DNA of 64,000 nt, taken from positions 60,012 to 124,011 of the forward strand of contig NZ_BEWG01000061.1 in the NCBI RefSeq assembly GCF_002723835.1, given 5' to 3'. Origin of the DNA: Mycobacterium sp. shizuoka-1. GTDB lineage: Bacteria; Actinomycetota; Actinomycetes; Mycobacteriales; Mycobacteriaceae. A program made the position numbers and the translations under genes. This document shows, one piece after another, positions 40,888 to 50,231 of the stretch. The notes below the pieces were generated by a model. It saw nothing but the letters and a program-made list of their open reading frames with translations. It had not been told where the DNA came from and made no database searches. The first letter of the stretch is position 1, and every line of letters begins with the position of its first letter.

Positions 40888-41511
40888 GTGACTTTCTCCC
40901 GCCTGCCCTCCGCCGTCGCGCTCGCCGCATGCGTCACCTCGATCGCTGTGACGGTGGCCGCCTGCGGCTCTGACAGCAGCGCGCCGTCGGCGAGCCCGTC
41001 GGCCACCGGTCCGGCGGTCGCCTCCACGGTGACCCAGGCCGCCGGTCCGGACGGCACGTGCCCGACGGCGCCGCCGGCGAACGCCGGCACCCCGGAGTGG
41101 ACACTGCCCGGGGCGACCGGCGCCGTGGCGGTCACCGGGTCGACCGACACCTCCGCACCGGTCGTCACGGTGACGGCACCGTTCAGCGTCACCGCCACCC
41201 AGGTCCAGACCCTGCAGGCCGGTTCCGGGCCGGTCGTCGCGCCGACGGCCACGGTGTCGGTCTGCTACATGGGTGTCAACGGCCGGGACGGCAGGGTGTT
41301 CGACAGCAGCTATCAGCGCGGCGAAGCGGTGGACTTCCCGCTCGACGGCGTGGTGCCGGGCTTCCAGAAGGCCATCGCGGGCCAGAAGGTCGGATCCACC
41401 GTCGCCGTGGCCATGGTCTCGGCCGACGGCTACCCCGACGGCCAGCCCCGGGCCGGGATCCTGCCCGGTGACACCCTGGTCTTCGCGATCAAGATCCTCA
41501 GCGCCTCGTAG
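40888..41511 (+). CDS. Lipoprotein FKBP-type peptidyl-prolyl isomerase
   Basis: A 207-residue exported lipoprotein. The N-terminus ends in a lipobox VTVAAC-GS, followed by a Ser/Ala/Pro-rich tether. The C-terminal domain (about 120-207) is FKBP-like: VSVCYMGVNGRDGRVFDSSY, VVPGFQKAIAGQKVGSTVAV and PRAGILPGDTLVFAIKIL. It would speed proline isomerisation of proteins outside the membrane. GTG at 40888 is used; a GTG at 40879 is also in frame. It is divergent from pepD, another envelope protein-quality gene. In the 182-nt spacer CTGA occurs at 40757, 40781 and 40792. Confidence 0.87.
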   Translation: MTFSRLPSAVALAACVTSIAVTVAACGSDSSAPSASPSATGPAVASTVTQAAGPDGTCPTAPPANAGTPEWTLPGATGAVAVTGSTDTSAPVVTVTAPFSVTATQVQTLQAGSGPVVAPTATVSVCYMGVNGRDGRVFDSSYQRGEAVDFPLDGVVPGFQKAIAGQKVGSTVAVAMVSADGYPDGQPRAGILPGDTLVFAIKILSAS

Positions 41512-41517
41512 CGACGG

Positions 41518-42066
41518 CTACGGCAGGCAGGTGGGCTGCAGGGAGTTCACCAGCGCGTAGATGTCGTCCTTCTTCTGGTCGGCCCAGTCGATGGCGGTCC
41601 ACGTCGAGGGCTGGGGCCAGGCGTTGGACACCGACCCCCCGTAGTCGCCGAAGCCGAAGCCGTAACCCGGGGTGATCACGAACAGGGCACCCACGGCGTC
41701 CCTCATGTCATCGCTGGCCCGCTGCAGGTTGACCAGGGCCGGGGCCAGGCCCGGGACCACGCCGGGGCCGTTGACGTCTTCCATGTAGTGGATGCCGTGG
41801 CTGATCATGGCCAGCTTGACGTTGGTGTCGCGCTGCTGCGCGGCCCCGCTGGCATAGGGCGAACTGATCACGATCCGCACGCCGCCGATGCCGGCGTTGA
41901 TGTCGTTGTCCAGGCTCTCGCGGATCTGGCCGAGCACACCGCATGGCACTCGGGCGGGGTCCGCGGAGACGGTCGGGGCCAGCCCGGCCGCCGCGCAGGT
42001 CAGCACCGCTGCGATGGCGTAACCGCGACAGGCCGTGCCGAGAACCGGCCGTTGAGTTTGCTTCAT
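41518..42066 (-). CDS. Secreted hypothetical protein
   Basis: A 182-residue exported protein of unknown function. The signal peptide (about 1-35) ends near VSA-DP. The mature part contains two cysteines, one near each end (RVPCGVLGQI and QPTCLP), and the segments DNDINAGIGGVRIVISSPYA, GIHYMEDVNGPGVVPGL and FVITPGYGFGFGDYGG. AGGTGG lies upstream of the ATG. It is the last of several small exported-protein genes in this orientation, and it is convergent with the FKBP gene. Confidence 0.72.
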   Translation of the reverse strand: MKQTQRPVLGTACRGYAIAAVLTCAAAGLAPTVSADPARVPCGVLGQIRESLDNDINAGIGGVRIVISSPYASGAAQQRDTNVKLAMISHGIHYMEDVNGPGVVPGLAPALVNLQRASDDMRDAVGALFVITPGYGFGFGDYGGSVSNAWPQPSTWTAIDWADQKKDDIYALVNSLQPTCLP

Positions 42067-42157
42067 TGTCCACCTGTGTATCCGGGCATCATCAGTGATG
42101 CCTGTATATAGGCGGAATTGACGGCGACGTTACCGCCGACCGGGAATTAGCTTGGGG

Positions 42158-42619
42158 TCAGACCCAGTTCCACACCGACATGTCGCCGGGCGGGTAGTTC
42201 ATGCAGACGTCGGTCGCCTTGGCGACGACACCCTTGTTGTTGAAGAACAGCTTGGCCCAGTTGCCCCAGCGGGTTGCGACGAATTCGTAGTAGACGTTGG
42301 TCGCGGTGTTCTCGGAGTACTGACGCCGGGCCGCCTCGTCGAGGGAGAAGAACCAGTGGATCCGGTCGAAGGCCAGCTGCTGCACGTCGGCGGGCCGGTT
42401 GCTCCGGTCGATCATGTAGCGCTCGAAGTACACCGGGCTGGTGTCGCGGGCGGCTGCCATGTACTGCTCGACGTCGCACTTGGTGATGATGATCCGGTGT
42501 GGGATCGGATAGTCGTCGGTGGCGTCCGCGCCCGCCGGGCCGGCCGAGATGACGCCCGCCGCCGCCAGGACACTGAAAGCCAATCCCGCGAGCTTCGCGC
42601 GACTTCTCAAACCGGTCAT
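42158..42619 (-). CDS. Secreted DUF5078 protein
   Basis: A 153-residue exported protein resembling the mycobacterial DUF5078 family. A signal peptide ends near AGADA (about 32). The mature domain shows [54 protein letters not shown] and [20 protein letters not shown], ending in [11 protein letters not shown]. Two conserved cysteines suggest a disulfide. The function of the family is unknown. GGAG precedes the ATG at 42619. Confidence 0.82.
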   Translation of the reverse strand: MTGLRSRAKLAGLAFSVLAAAGVISAGPAGADATDDYPIPHRIIITKCDVEQYMAAARDTSPVYFERYMIDRSNRPADVQQLAFDRIHWFFSLDEAARRQYSENTATNVYYEFVATRWGNWAKLFFNNKGVVAKATDVCMNYPPGDMSVWNWV

Positions 42620-42778
42620 CGTTCTCCTGCCCCATCACTCGGTCGGGTGCCGCGGCTGCGGCGCAATCCCTAGACCCTTAAGCGGACTAACTATATAGCG
42701 GTCCGGGTCGCAGTATCCACCCTGGGGCGGCGCCGGGACGGCGTTTGTGACTAGTGAGACCTGCCCGCGCTGGGCGCA

Positions 42779-43042
42779 TCAGCCTCCGTTGGTGACCGGG
42801 TTCGAGGACAGCGGCATGAAGGCACCGTTGATCCACACGCCCCAGCGTCCCCCCCACATCGAGGTCCACACCACCGGCTGACCGTTCCATACCTCGGCGG
42901 GCTTGCCCGGGGCCCAGGCCGGGACGGGCTCGCCCAGCACCGGCGCCGGCTCGGGAGCTGGGTCCGCATATGCGGGCGCGACGCCGAGCGTGAGTCCCGC
43001 CGCGAGCACAACGGCAGTCAGAGCGGTTTTGGTGAAGGTCAT
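42779..43042 (-). CDS. Small secreted protein
   Basis: An 87-residue exported protein with a clear signal peptide (LTAVVLAAGLTLGVAPAYA, cleaved near residue 27), a Pro-rich segment PAPEPAPVLGEPVP, and a Trp/Gly-rich core WTSMWGGRWGVWINGAFMPL. GGAG lies 8 nt before the ATG. The function is unknown; it is one of four consecutive small exported-protein genes. Confidence 0.7.
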   Translation of the reverse strand: MTFTKTALTAVVLAAGLTLGVAPAYADPAPEPAPVLGEPVPAWAPGKPAEVWNGQPVVWTSMWGGRWGVWINGAFMPLSSNPVTNGG

Positions 43043-43137
43043 GAGCACGACTCCAGCGGTCAGACGGCAGGCGATACTTAGCAAATATAACCAGCGGACC
43101 GCTCGGCTAATCGCGCCACCCCGCAAAGATTGCGGTA

Positions 43138-43737
43138 CTAGGGCGTGGGCACCGGCGTCGCAGTCACCGGGGCCGGTTGTCCCGGCGTGTTGTATTCGTA
43201 CCCCGGCGGCGGCGGCCCGGTCAGCGGGTAGTAACCCGGCGGCAGCGCGGGGGTCCCCGGTGGCGGCGGCTTACCCGGGCCGTATTCGCCAGGAGGCGCC
43301 TCCGAGCCCGGTGCGGTATACGACTTGAAGCCCGGTGGCAGCGGCGGCGGTGCGCCCGCGCCCGGTGGCGGCGCGACCGAGCCGCCGGCGTAGGCCTCGT
43401 CCTGGGGCCCGTAGTACGGGTCGCGGACTTGATGCCACATGTCTTTCAGCGACCCGAGCACACCGGGGGTGTTCTGCGAACCGTAGGTCGGATTCGCGAT
43501 CTCGGGCACCGACGGCGGGGCGCCGGGCGGCGGAGGCGGTGCGGGCGGTGCCGCCGGATCCCCGGAGATCACCACCGGCTGGCCGGGCGGGACCGCCGCG
43601 GGATCGCCCGGGACCGGGGTCGGAGTCGGTACCGGGTCGGCCGCAGCGACGGCGGAGCCACCCAGCACGGCGCCGACCGTCACGCCGGCGACGACGACAG
43701 CACGGATGAACGGCGCGGCGCGATGCCTTTCAGTCAT
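43138..43737 (-). CDS. Proline-rich secreted protein
   Basis: A 199-residue exported protein. After a signal peptide (about 1-34, AAA-DP) nearly the whole chain is Pro/Gly/Ala/Tyr-rich, interrupted by one less biased block, IANPTYGSQNTPGVLGSLKD then MWHQVRDPYYGPQDEA. CGGAG lies just before the ATG. Such chains are usually extended and wall-associated. The function is unknown. Confidence 0.72.
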   Translation of the reverse strand: MTERHRAAPFIRAVVVAGVTVGAVLGGSAVAAADPVPTPTPVPGDPAAVPPGQPVVISGDPAAPPAPPPPPGAPPSVPEIANPTYGSQNTPGVLGSLKDMWHQVRDPYYGPQDEAYAGGSVAPPPGAGAPPPLPPGFKSYTAPGSEAPPGEYGPGKPPPPGTPALPPGYYPLTGPPPPGYEYNTPGQPAPVTATPVPTP

Positions 43738-43871
43738 GTCTCCGGCGGTCCTCTCGGTTCCCCAAAACGGGCGTACGGGCATCGTCGCACACATCAGGGC
43801 ACCCTGTGGCCGGGCGAACTGTGTGTACGCCCGGCCTATCGCCCACGCGGGGCCAACCGTTTCGCCGACGC

Positions 43872-44168
43872 TCAGACCTGGGTGCTCTCCGGCGTGCCGG
43901 TGGCGGTGCCGGTGGCCGACCCCTTGACATGGCGGGTGAGGAATCCGATCGATGTGATCGCCGCGGCGGCGCCGATCGCACCCCACACGATGATCGGGAA
44001 CACCAGCGCGCCGGCGATGACGTCGTAGGTCAACGCCAGGTAGAGCGACCAGACCACCCGGTAGGCGCACCAGAAGGCCAGCAGTCCGGTGCTGATCCCG
44101 ATCGCCAGGCTGTACCTGCGGTCGACGCGATCGATCTGCTCGGCGATGGCAGTCGGCACGATCTTCAT
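43872..44168 (-). CDS. Small membrane protein
   Basis: A 98-residue protein of unknown function with two hydrophobic segments (about 20-48 and 50-76) and a short Thr/Gly-rich tail. GGAAAGGA lies upstream of the ATG at 44168. It belongs to the same strand group as the small exported-protein genes and may share an envelope role. Confidence 0.68.
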   Translation of the reverse strand: MKIVPTAIAEQIDRVDRRYSLAIGISTGLLAFWCAYRVVWSLYLALTYDVIAGALVFPIIVWGAIGAAAAITSIGFLTRHVKGSATGTATGTPESTQV

Positions 44169-44249
44169 GGGTTCTTCCTTTCCTGACCCGGCGCCGCGGT
44201 GGCGTCGGTGCGGACAGTGAAGAACGAGCGATCGGCTACCGATCCCAAC

Positions 44250-44675
44250 TCACTCGGAGAAGTCGGCGCTGATCCAGCGGTCCGGTCGGATGGTGAACAG
44301 CGAGCTCACCACCTCCTCCTGCAGCGACCGGGCGAATTCGCGGCCGGCCTCGTCGCCGAGGTAGCGCACCGCGATGGCCTCCCCCACCGCCAGCGGCGTC
44401 GGTGTGGTCACGTCCACCACCGAGCCTTCCACCGCCACGTAGCGGTACGGCGGCGCCTCGTCCTGAACCACCAGCGTCACCACGCCGGCCGCCTTGGTCA
44501 GCCGCGCCTTGCGGCTGGATTCGCCGGTGGTGAAGCGGATGTTGCCGCCCGGCGTGTAGTCGTACCAGATCGGCACACTGGCTGGAGGCCTGCCGTCGGC
44601 AGCGACGGACAGCACGGCGACATGGGTGGCGGCCAGGAATTCCTGCCGCTCGGACTCGGTCAATTCTCTGGGCAT
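44250..44675 (-). CDS. PPOX-class F420-dependent oxidoreductase-like protein
   Basis: A 141-residue split-beta-barrel flavin/F420-binding protein. Family landmarks are FLAATHVAVLSVAADGRPPA, VPIWYDY, and RFTTGESSRKARLTKAAGVV followed by VAVEGSVVDV. Mycobacterial members bind F420H2 or FMN and reduce diverse substrates. The ATG at 44675 is the start closest to the domain. It is divergent from tex. The exact cofactor cannot be decided from sequence alone. Confidence 0.82.
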   Translation of the reverse strand: MPRELTESERQEFLAATHVAVLSVAADGRPPASVPIWYDYTPGGNIRFTTGESSRKARLTKAAGVVTLVVQDEAPPYRYVAVEGSVVDVTTPTPLAVGEAIAVRYLGDEAGREFARSLQEEVVSSLFTIRPDRWISADFSE

Positions 44676-44817
44676 ACAGCGGCCAACCGTCCCTCGCGCG
44701 GAGCTATTCCGGTTGTCCACCTGCCCGCCCGGCCCGAGATCGCCGCGACGGCGGCGCGCACGGGCAACGCCGCGCGGGTTCGTCGGTGTCGGTGCAATCG
44801 TTCGGTAGGGTCTCGGC

Positions 44818-47172
44818 GTGACTTCGCGCCCCACTCTCAAATCCGTAAACGCCCGTCTGGCTGAGGAACTCGCCGTCGCCGAGGCCCAGGTCAGTGCCGC
44901 CGTACGGCTGCTGGACGAGGGGGCGACGGTGCCGTTCATCGCCCGATACCGCAAGGAAGTCACCGGCAGCCTCGACGATGGCCAGCTCCGTGACCTCGAG
45001 GAGCGGCTGCGCTACCTGCGCGAGCTCGACGAGCGGCGCGACGCCGTCCTGGCCTCGATCGCCGAGCAGGGCAAGCTGACCGACGAGCTGCGGTCCGCGT
45101 TGCTCACCGCCGACACCAAATCGCGGGTCGAGGACATCTACCTGCCGTACAAGCCCAAGCGCCGCACCAAGGCGCAGATCGCCCGGGAAGCCGGCCTGGA
45201 GCCGCTGGCCGATCTGTTGCTGGCCGACCCGACGGTGAATCCCGAGACCGCCGCAACCGGCTTCCTCACCGCCGACGTCGCCGACGCCGCCGCCGCCCTC
45301 GACGGCGCCCGGCACATTCTCGTCGAGCGGGCCGCCGAGGACGCCGAGCTGGTCGGCGCGATTCGGACCAAGTTCTGGGCGGAGGGATCGCTGCGCACCG
45401 CCCCGTACTCCGAGGAGGCCGCCAAAAGCCCGGCGGCACAGAAGTTCCGCGACTACTTCGAGTTCGCCGAGGCGCTGGAGAGCATGCCTTCGCACCGGGT
45501 GCTCGCCGTCATGCGCGGTGAGAAGGAGCAGGCACTGGCGCTGCGGTTCGACGGCGGCAGCGACGACGCCTACGAGGTGATGGTCGCCCAGGCGCTGGGA
45601 GTCGATCTGGCGGCCGGCGCGGCGGCGACGTCGTGGTTGGCCACCACCGTGCGGCTGGCCTGGCGGACCAGGCTGATGATCTCAGGCGCGGTCGACGCGC
45701 GGATGCGCTTGCGCCAGCGCGCCGAGGATGACGCGGTCGCAGTGTTCGCCAAGAACCTCAAGGATCTCCTGCTCGCAGCCCCGGCCGGCACGCGCACCAC
45801 GCTCGGTCTGGATCCGGGCTTTCGCACCGGCGTCAAGGTGGCGGTCGTCGACGGTACCGGCAAGGTGCTCGAGACGTGCGCGATCTTCCCGCATCAGCCT
45901 CAGCGGCAATGGGATTCGGCAAAGGCCACGTTGGCCGCGCTGATCGCGCGGCACGGGGTCGAGCTGATCGCGATCGGCAACGGCACGGCCTCCCGGGAGA
46001 CCGACGCCCTGGCCGCCGAGCTCGTCGCCGACATTCGTGCCGCCGGCGCGCCCGCCCCGGTCACGGCGATGGTCAGCGAGGCCGGCGCGTCGGTGTATTC
46101 GGCGTCGGCCTACGCCGCCCGCGAGCTGCCGAACCTGGACGTGACGGTGCGCGGCGCGGTGTCGATCGCGCGGCGCCTGCAGGACCCACTCGCCGAACTG
46201 GTGAAGATCGAGCCGAAATCGATCGGGGTCGGCCAGTACCAGCACGACGTCGCCCCCGGCACCCTGGCGCGCAGTCTCGACGCGGTGGTCGAAGACGCCG
46301 TCAACGCCGTCGGAGTGGACCTCAACACCGCATCGGTTCCGCTGTTGTCGCGGGTGTCCGGGGTGTCCGAGTCGCTGGCCGAAGCGATCGTCGCCCACCG
46401 GGAGTCCACCGGACCGTTCCGCAGCCGGCGCGCGCTGCTGGACGTCGCGCGATTGGGCCCGAAGGCTTTTGAACAGTGCGCGGGGTTCTTGCGGATCCGC
46501 GGCGGCGATGACGCCCTGGACGCCTCGGGTGTGCATCCCGAGGCGTACCCGGTGGTCCGGCGAATCCTGGACCGCTCGGGAATCGCGCTGGCGGAGCTGA
46601 TCGGCAACGAACGCGCCCTGCGATCGCTGCGGGCCGCCGAGTTCGCCGATGACCGGTTCGGCGTGCCCACGGTGACCGACATCCTGGCCGAACTGGAAAA
46701 ACCCGGACGCGATCCACGGCCGGCCTTTTCCACCGCGACGTTCGCCGCCGGGGTGGAGAAGGTGGCCGATCTCAAGGTCGGCATGGTGCTCGAAGGTGTG
46801 GTGACCAACGTCGCGGCGTTCGGCGCGTTCGTCGATGTCGGTGTGCACCAGGACGGCCTGGTGCACGTGTCGGCGATGTCGGACCGATTCGTCTCCGACC
46901 CCCACGAGGTGGTGCGCAGCGGCCAGGTGGTCCGGGTCAAGGTCGTCGACGTCGACGTGGACCGGCAGCGGATCGGGCTGAGCCTGCGACTCGGCGACAC
47001 GCCCAAACGGGACCAGGCCAAGCGTCCTGAGCGCGGTGGCGGCGGCGCGGGCCGGCCGGGTCGCGGCGAACGCCGCCAGGCCACCCGCGGCGGCGACGGT
47101 GGCCGGCGCTCGACCGAGGCGGCATCGGGTTCGATGGCGCAGGCGCTGCGCGACGCGGGTTTTGGCAGATAG
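44818..47172 (+). CDS. tex: Tex-like transcription accessory protein with S1 domain
   Basis: A 784-residue Tex family nucleic-acid-binding protein. The helical N-terminus contains LLDEGATVPFIARYRKEVTG and YLPYKPKRRTKAQIAREAGL. A YqgF-like RNase fold includes TTLGLDPGFRTGVKVAVVDG and IAIGNGTASRETDALA. A helix-hairpin-helix segment follows (VGVDLNTASVPLLSRVSGVS). The S1 domain is near 650-720 (GMVLEGVVTNVAAFGAFVDV). The last 50 residues are Gly/Arg-rich, a typical RNA-binding tail. The start is GTG. It probably acts in transcript quality control. Confidence 0.95.
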   Translation: MTSRPTLKSVNARLAEELAVAEAQVSAAVRLLDEGATVPFIARYRKEVTGSLDDGQLRDLEERLRYLRELDERRDAVLASIAEQGKLTDELRSALLTADTKSRVEDIYLPYKPKRRTKAQIAREAGLEPLADLLLADPTVNPETAATGFLTADVADAAAALDGARHILVERAAEDAELVGAIRTKFWAEGSLRTAPYSEEAAKSPAAQKFRDYFEFAEALESMPSHRVLAVMRGEKEQALALRFDGGSDDAYEVMVAQALGVDLAAGAAATSWLATTVRLAWRTRLMISGAVDARMRLRQRAEDDAVAVFAKNLKDLLLAAPAGTRTTLGLDPGFRTGVKVAVVDGTGKVLETCAIFPHQPQRQWDSAKATLAALIARHGVELIAIGNGTASRETDALAAELVADIRAAGAPAPVTAMVSEAGASVYSASAYAARELPNLDVTVRGAVSIARRLQDPLAELVKIEPKSIGVGQYQHDVAPGTLARSLDAVVEDAVNAVGVDLNTASVPLLSRVSGVSESLAEAIVAHRESTGPFRSRRALLDVARLGPKAFEQCAGFLRIRGGDDALDASGVHPEAYPVVRRILDRSGIALAELIGNERALRSLRAAEFADDRFGVPTVTDILAELEKPGRDPRPAFSTATFAAGVEKVADLKVGMVLEGVVTNVAAFGAFVDVGVHQDGLVHVSAMSDRFVSDPHEVVRSGQVVRVKVVDVDVDRQRIGLSLRLGDTPKRDQAKRPERGGGGAGRPGRGERRQATRGGDGGRRSTEAASGSMAQALRDAGFGR

Positions 47173-47598
47173 ATATTCGGTGCAGTTGTGGCCCAAGGGA
47201 TTCGGCCAACGCCCCTCGGATGCAGTCCCGACGGGTCGAGTTGGCCGGGTTGAACCACGGTGCGGCCCAGGACCAGGTGGCAACCCGGGGGTTCCCGGCG
47301 GCCAACTGCGCCAGTTTTTTTCATGATCACCTGAGGTGCACGAAATATCCGCCACCGGAGTTCACCGGAATAGCCGACTGCCAGCACGTCGACAGGAATC
47401 GGTAAATCTTCTGCCAGAAACCATGGCATTCCTGGGAATTCTCAGTCGCTACTTACGTTGTGCTTCTTAGCTTTTCATAAATCGGCCGCAGCCCCAGGCT
47501 TATACCTATCGGCGCCGCGAATTTCACTGTCCTGTGCAAAATTTCACGCAGTGGCCGAATGGGAATTATCTTGCCGGTCCCAATGCGTTACAGCGCCC
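47173..47598. other. Intergenic region upstream of the type III PKS gene
   Basis: About 425 nt without a credible gene. The second half (from about 47400) is noticeably AT-richer than its surroundings, with stretches such as GCTTTTCATAAATCG, and is likely to hold the PKS promoter. No clear terminator for tex or repeated element was seen. Confidence 0.5.
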
Positions 47599-48705
47599 AT
47601 GACTGATATCGCATTCTCCCGTTCCCTGAACAAGATTCGTGTCTCCCAACGTGGTGACCCGCGCATCGCGGGCACCGCGGTCGCGTTCACGGACCATCGC
47701 TACAACCAGGACGAGGTGGCCGCGGCGCTCACCTCGTTCGCCGAGCCAGGCTTCGCGCGCTTCGCCCGAACCAGCGGCGTCGACCACCGCAACCTCGCCC
47801 TGCCGCTGGAGCGCTACCCGGCGCTGAGCGGCTTCACCGAAGCCAATGCCGCCTACCTCGAGGTCGCCACCGAGCTCGGCGAGCAGGCGGTGCGCCGGGC
47901 CCTCGACAACGCCCACGTGCGCCCCGAGGAGGTGGACGCCATCATCACCGTGTCGAGCACCGGTGTGGCGGTGCCCACGATCGACGCGAGAATCGCGGCC
48001 ACGCTCGGGCTGCGACCGGACGTCAAGCGGATTCCGGTGTTCGGTCTCGGGTGTGTGGCCGGCGCCGCCGGGCTGGCCCGGATGCATGATTACCTGCGCG
48101 GTTTTCCGGGCCACATCGCCGTGCTGCTGTCGGTCGAGCTGTGCTCGCTGACCCTGCAGCGTGACGACACGTCGATTCCGGCGCTGATCGGCGTCTGCCT
48201 GTTCGGTGACGGTGCCGCGGCGGTGGTCGGCGCCGGCGCGGAGCGGGCACCGGCCGGACTCCCCCTGCATCCTGGGCCACGGGTCCTGGCAACGCGCAGC
48301 AGGCTGTTTGCCGACACCGTCGACGTCATGGGCTGGAACGTGACCTCCAGCGGATTCCAACTGGTGATGTCGCGCGACGTGCCGAACATGGCCCAGGATC
48401 ATCTCGGTGAGGAGGTGGACGGGTTCTTGGCCGAGCAGGGGCTGACCGCCGCTGACATCGGCACCTGGGTCTGCCATCCCGGCGGGCCCAAGGTGCTCGA
48501 CGCGATCACCGATGCCGTCGGCGTGCCGCCGGAAGCGTTGCGGCACAGCTGGCAGTCGATGCGCGACAACGGCAACATCTCCTCGGCCTCGGTGCTCGAC
48601 GTGCTGGACCGGACCATCGCCGAGGCGCCGGCGCCCGGCTCGCTCGGCATGATGCTGGCGATGGGGCCTGGGTTCAGCTTCGAGCTCCTGCTGCTGGCCT
48701 GGTGA
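47599..48705 (+). CDS. Type III polyketide synthase (chalcone/stilbene synthase-like)
   Basis: A 368-residue ketosynthase. The catalytic triad is visible: Cys152 in VFGLGCVAGAAGLAR, His293 in VCHPGGPKVLDA and Asn326 in DNGNISSAS. Such enzymes extend a fatty acyl-CoA starter with malonyl-CoA units to make alkyl-pyrones or resorcinols; mycobacterial relatives are PKS10, PKS11 and PKS18. The ATG at 47599 is taken as start because residues align with the family from there. The methyltransferase-like gene follows 12 nt later, matching the PKS-BpsB-type gene pair of alkylpyrone methyl ether synthesis. Confidence 0.9.
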   Translation: MTDIAFSRSLNKIRVSQRGDPRIAGTAVAFTDHRYNQDEVAAALTSFAEPGFARFARTSGVDHRNLALPLERYPALSGFTEANAAYLEVATELGEQAVRRALDNAHVRPEEVDAIITVSSTGVAVPTIDARIAATLGLRPDVKRIPVFGLGCVAGAAGLARMHDYLRGFPGHIAVLLSVELCSLTLQRDDTSIPALIGVCLFGDGAAAVVGAGAERAPAGLPLHPGPRVLATRSRLFADTVDVMGWNVTSSGFQLVMSRDVPNMAQDHLGEEVDGFLAEQGLTAADIGTWVCHPGGPKVLDAITDAVGVPPEALRHSWQSMRDNGNISSASVLDVLDRTIAEAPAPGSLGMMLAMGPGFSFELLLLAW

Positions 48706-48717
48706 GGGAGAGACCCG

Positions 48718-49221
48718 ATGATCTACTACCTGTTCATCCTGGCGATCGGGCTCGAGCGCCTCGTCGAATTGGTCGTCTCGCGCCGCAACGCCCGATGGTC
48801 GTTCGCACAGGGCGGCCGGGAATTCGGCCGCGGCCACTACCCGGTGATGGTCGGCATGCACACCCTGCTGCTGGTGTCCTGCGTCGTCGAAGTGGCGACG
48901 ACACACCGGCCCTTCGTGCCCTGGCTCGGCTGGCCGATGGTCGCCGTCGTGGTGGCCAGCACGGTAGTGCGCTGGTGGTGTGTGTCGGTGCTGGGCAAGC
49001 ACTGGAATCCACGGCTGATCGTGATCAAGGGCGCACCGCTGGTCCGTCGCGGCCCCTACCGCTGGGTGCATCACCCCAACTACACCGCGGTCGTCGCGGA
49101 GGTGGCGGCACTACCGCTGGTGCACTCCGCGTGGGTGACCGCCATCGTATTCAGCATCGCCAACGCGGCGGTGCTCACCGTGCGCATCCACGCCGAGAAT
49201 GCCGCTCTCGGATATGCGTGA
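48718..49221 (+). CDS. Isoprenylcysteine carboxyl methyltransferase-like membrane protein
   Basis: A 167-residue integral membrane protein with about 4-5 hydrophobic segments. The C-terminal SAM-binding region shows VLGKHWNPRLIVIKGAPLVR and RGPYRWVHHPNYTAVVAEV, the RHPxY-type motif of ICMT-like enzymes. Members paired with type III PKS genes (as in the Bacillus BpsA-BpsB pair) O-methylate the polyketide product. GAGGGAG lies upstream of the ATG, and the spacing of 12 nt to the PKS gene supports cotranscription. Confidence 0.85.
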   Translation: MIYYLFILAIGLERLVELVVSRRNARWSFAQGGREFGRGHYPVMVGMHTLLLVSCVVEVATTHRPFVPWLGWPMVAVVVASTVVRWWCVSVLGKHWNPRLIVIKGAPLVRRGPYRWVHHPNYTAVVAEVAALPLVHSAWVTAIVFSIANAAVLTVRIHAENAALGYA

Positions 49222-49373
49222 GGTCACCGAAGTGAATTGACTCAGGAGTCAGAATCGGTGGATCGCAACTACTTTCGGTTGCGCGCATCCGCCGATTCCG
49301 GCTTCCGGGGGTGTCCTTGGGTGTTAGGTTGTGACTCGCCGAGGTCGTGCACAGCCGCGTCGAGGGGCCTTCC

Positions 49374-50231
49374 ATGAGCACAGCTGCCGAACGCGCCGCC
49401 CAACTGGACTTGGTGGCCCGCCTCAAGTCCGCCTATCCGGAGTTGCCGGACGCTCCCACTCCGGACCTGATCGACCACGCCCGGCTCGTCGCGTACCTGA
49501 AGCCGGTGCACGACGTCGGCGGCGAGCCGGACGCCCCGATGACGTATGAGAACAAGGATTACGAGTACTGGGAGCACATGACCTACGTGCTCTGCGAGGT
49601 CTTGGCCTGGCGTGGCATCTGGCTCTCGGAGGAACGGCGGCGGATCGGCAATGTCGACGTCGGCCGCGCGGTCTATCTGGGGCTGCCCTACTACGGACGC
49701 TGGCTGCTGGCGGTGGCCCGGGTGCTGGTCGAGAAGCACCACATCGGGTTGACCGAACTCAGCGAGCGGATGGCGCAGGTGCAGCAGCGCTACGCCGGCG
49801 GGTTGGCCGGCACCCCGTTACGGGCGCAACCCCGGTTCGCCGGCGACGGGGCCGGCGTCGCGCGCAACAGCCACCACATCCATGCGGTCGGCAAGGGCGA
49901 CCCGCAGGTGTATGCGGGCATGGCCGGCGCGCCCCGGTTCCAGGTCGGCGACACCGTCGTGGTGCGGGAACTGCCGGTGCTGTTCTACACCCGCACCCCG
50001 GAATACGTCCGGGGCGCCACCGGGGTGATCGATGCGGTGGCCTACGAAAGCCCGGCGGCCGAGGACGAGACCTGGGACCGCCCTGATGCCACCCCAGAAT
50101 GGTTCTACGTCGTCCGGTTCACCATGGCGCAGCTGTGGCACGGCTACACCGGCACCGACACCGACAGTTTGCGCACCGAGATTCCCGAGCGCTGGCTGGC
50201 GCCGGCCCCGTCGAGGAGCGGACGGACATGA
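49374..50231 (+). CDS. Nitrile hydratase/thiocyanate hydrolase beta-type subunit
   Basis: A 285-residue protein covering both halves of a nitrile hydratase beta chain. The N-terminal half is helical (PVHDVGGEPDAPMTYENKDY, YWEHMTYVLCEVLAWRGIWL). The C-terminal SH3-like half contains PRFQVGDTVVVRELPVLFYT, RTPEYVRGATGVIDAVAYES and FYVVRFTMAQLWHGYTGTD. It would pack against the metal-bearing subunit encoded next (4-nt overlap). The third small gene of the operon also resembles a beta N-terminal part. The ATG at 49374 is chosen because it begins the MSTAAERAAQL helix. Confidence 0.82.
   Translation: MSTAAERAAQLDLVARLKSAYPELPDAPTPDLIDHARLVAYLKPVHDVGGEPDAPMTYENKDYEYWEHMTYVLCEVLAWRGIWLSEERRRIGNVDVGRAVYLGLPYYGRWLLAVARVLVEKHHIGLTELSERMAQVQQRYAGGLAGTPLRAQPRFAGDGAGVARNSHHIHAVGKGDPQVYAGMAGAPRFQVGDTVVVRELPVLFYTRTPEYVRGATGVIDAVAYESPAAEDETWDRPDATPEWFYVVRFTMAQLWHGYTGTDTDSLRTEIPERWLAPAPSRSGRT

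Noticed and set aside
45682..47355. A 557-codon minus-strand frame opposite tex
   Set aside because: Composition is typical of GC-rich antisense frames, and Tex domains run through the same DNA on the plus strand.
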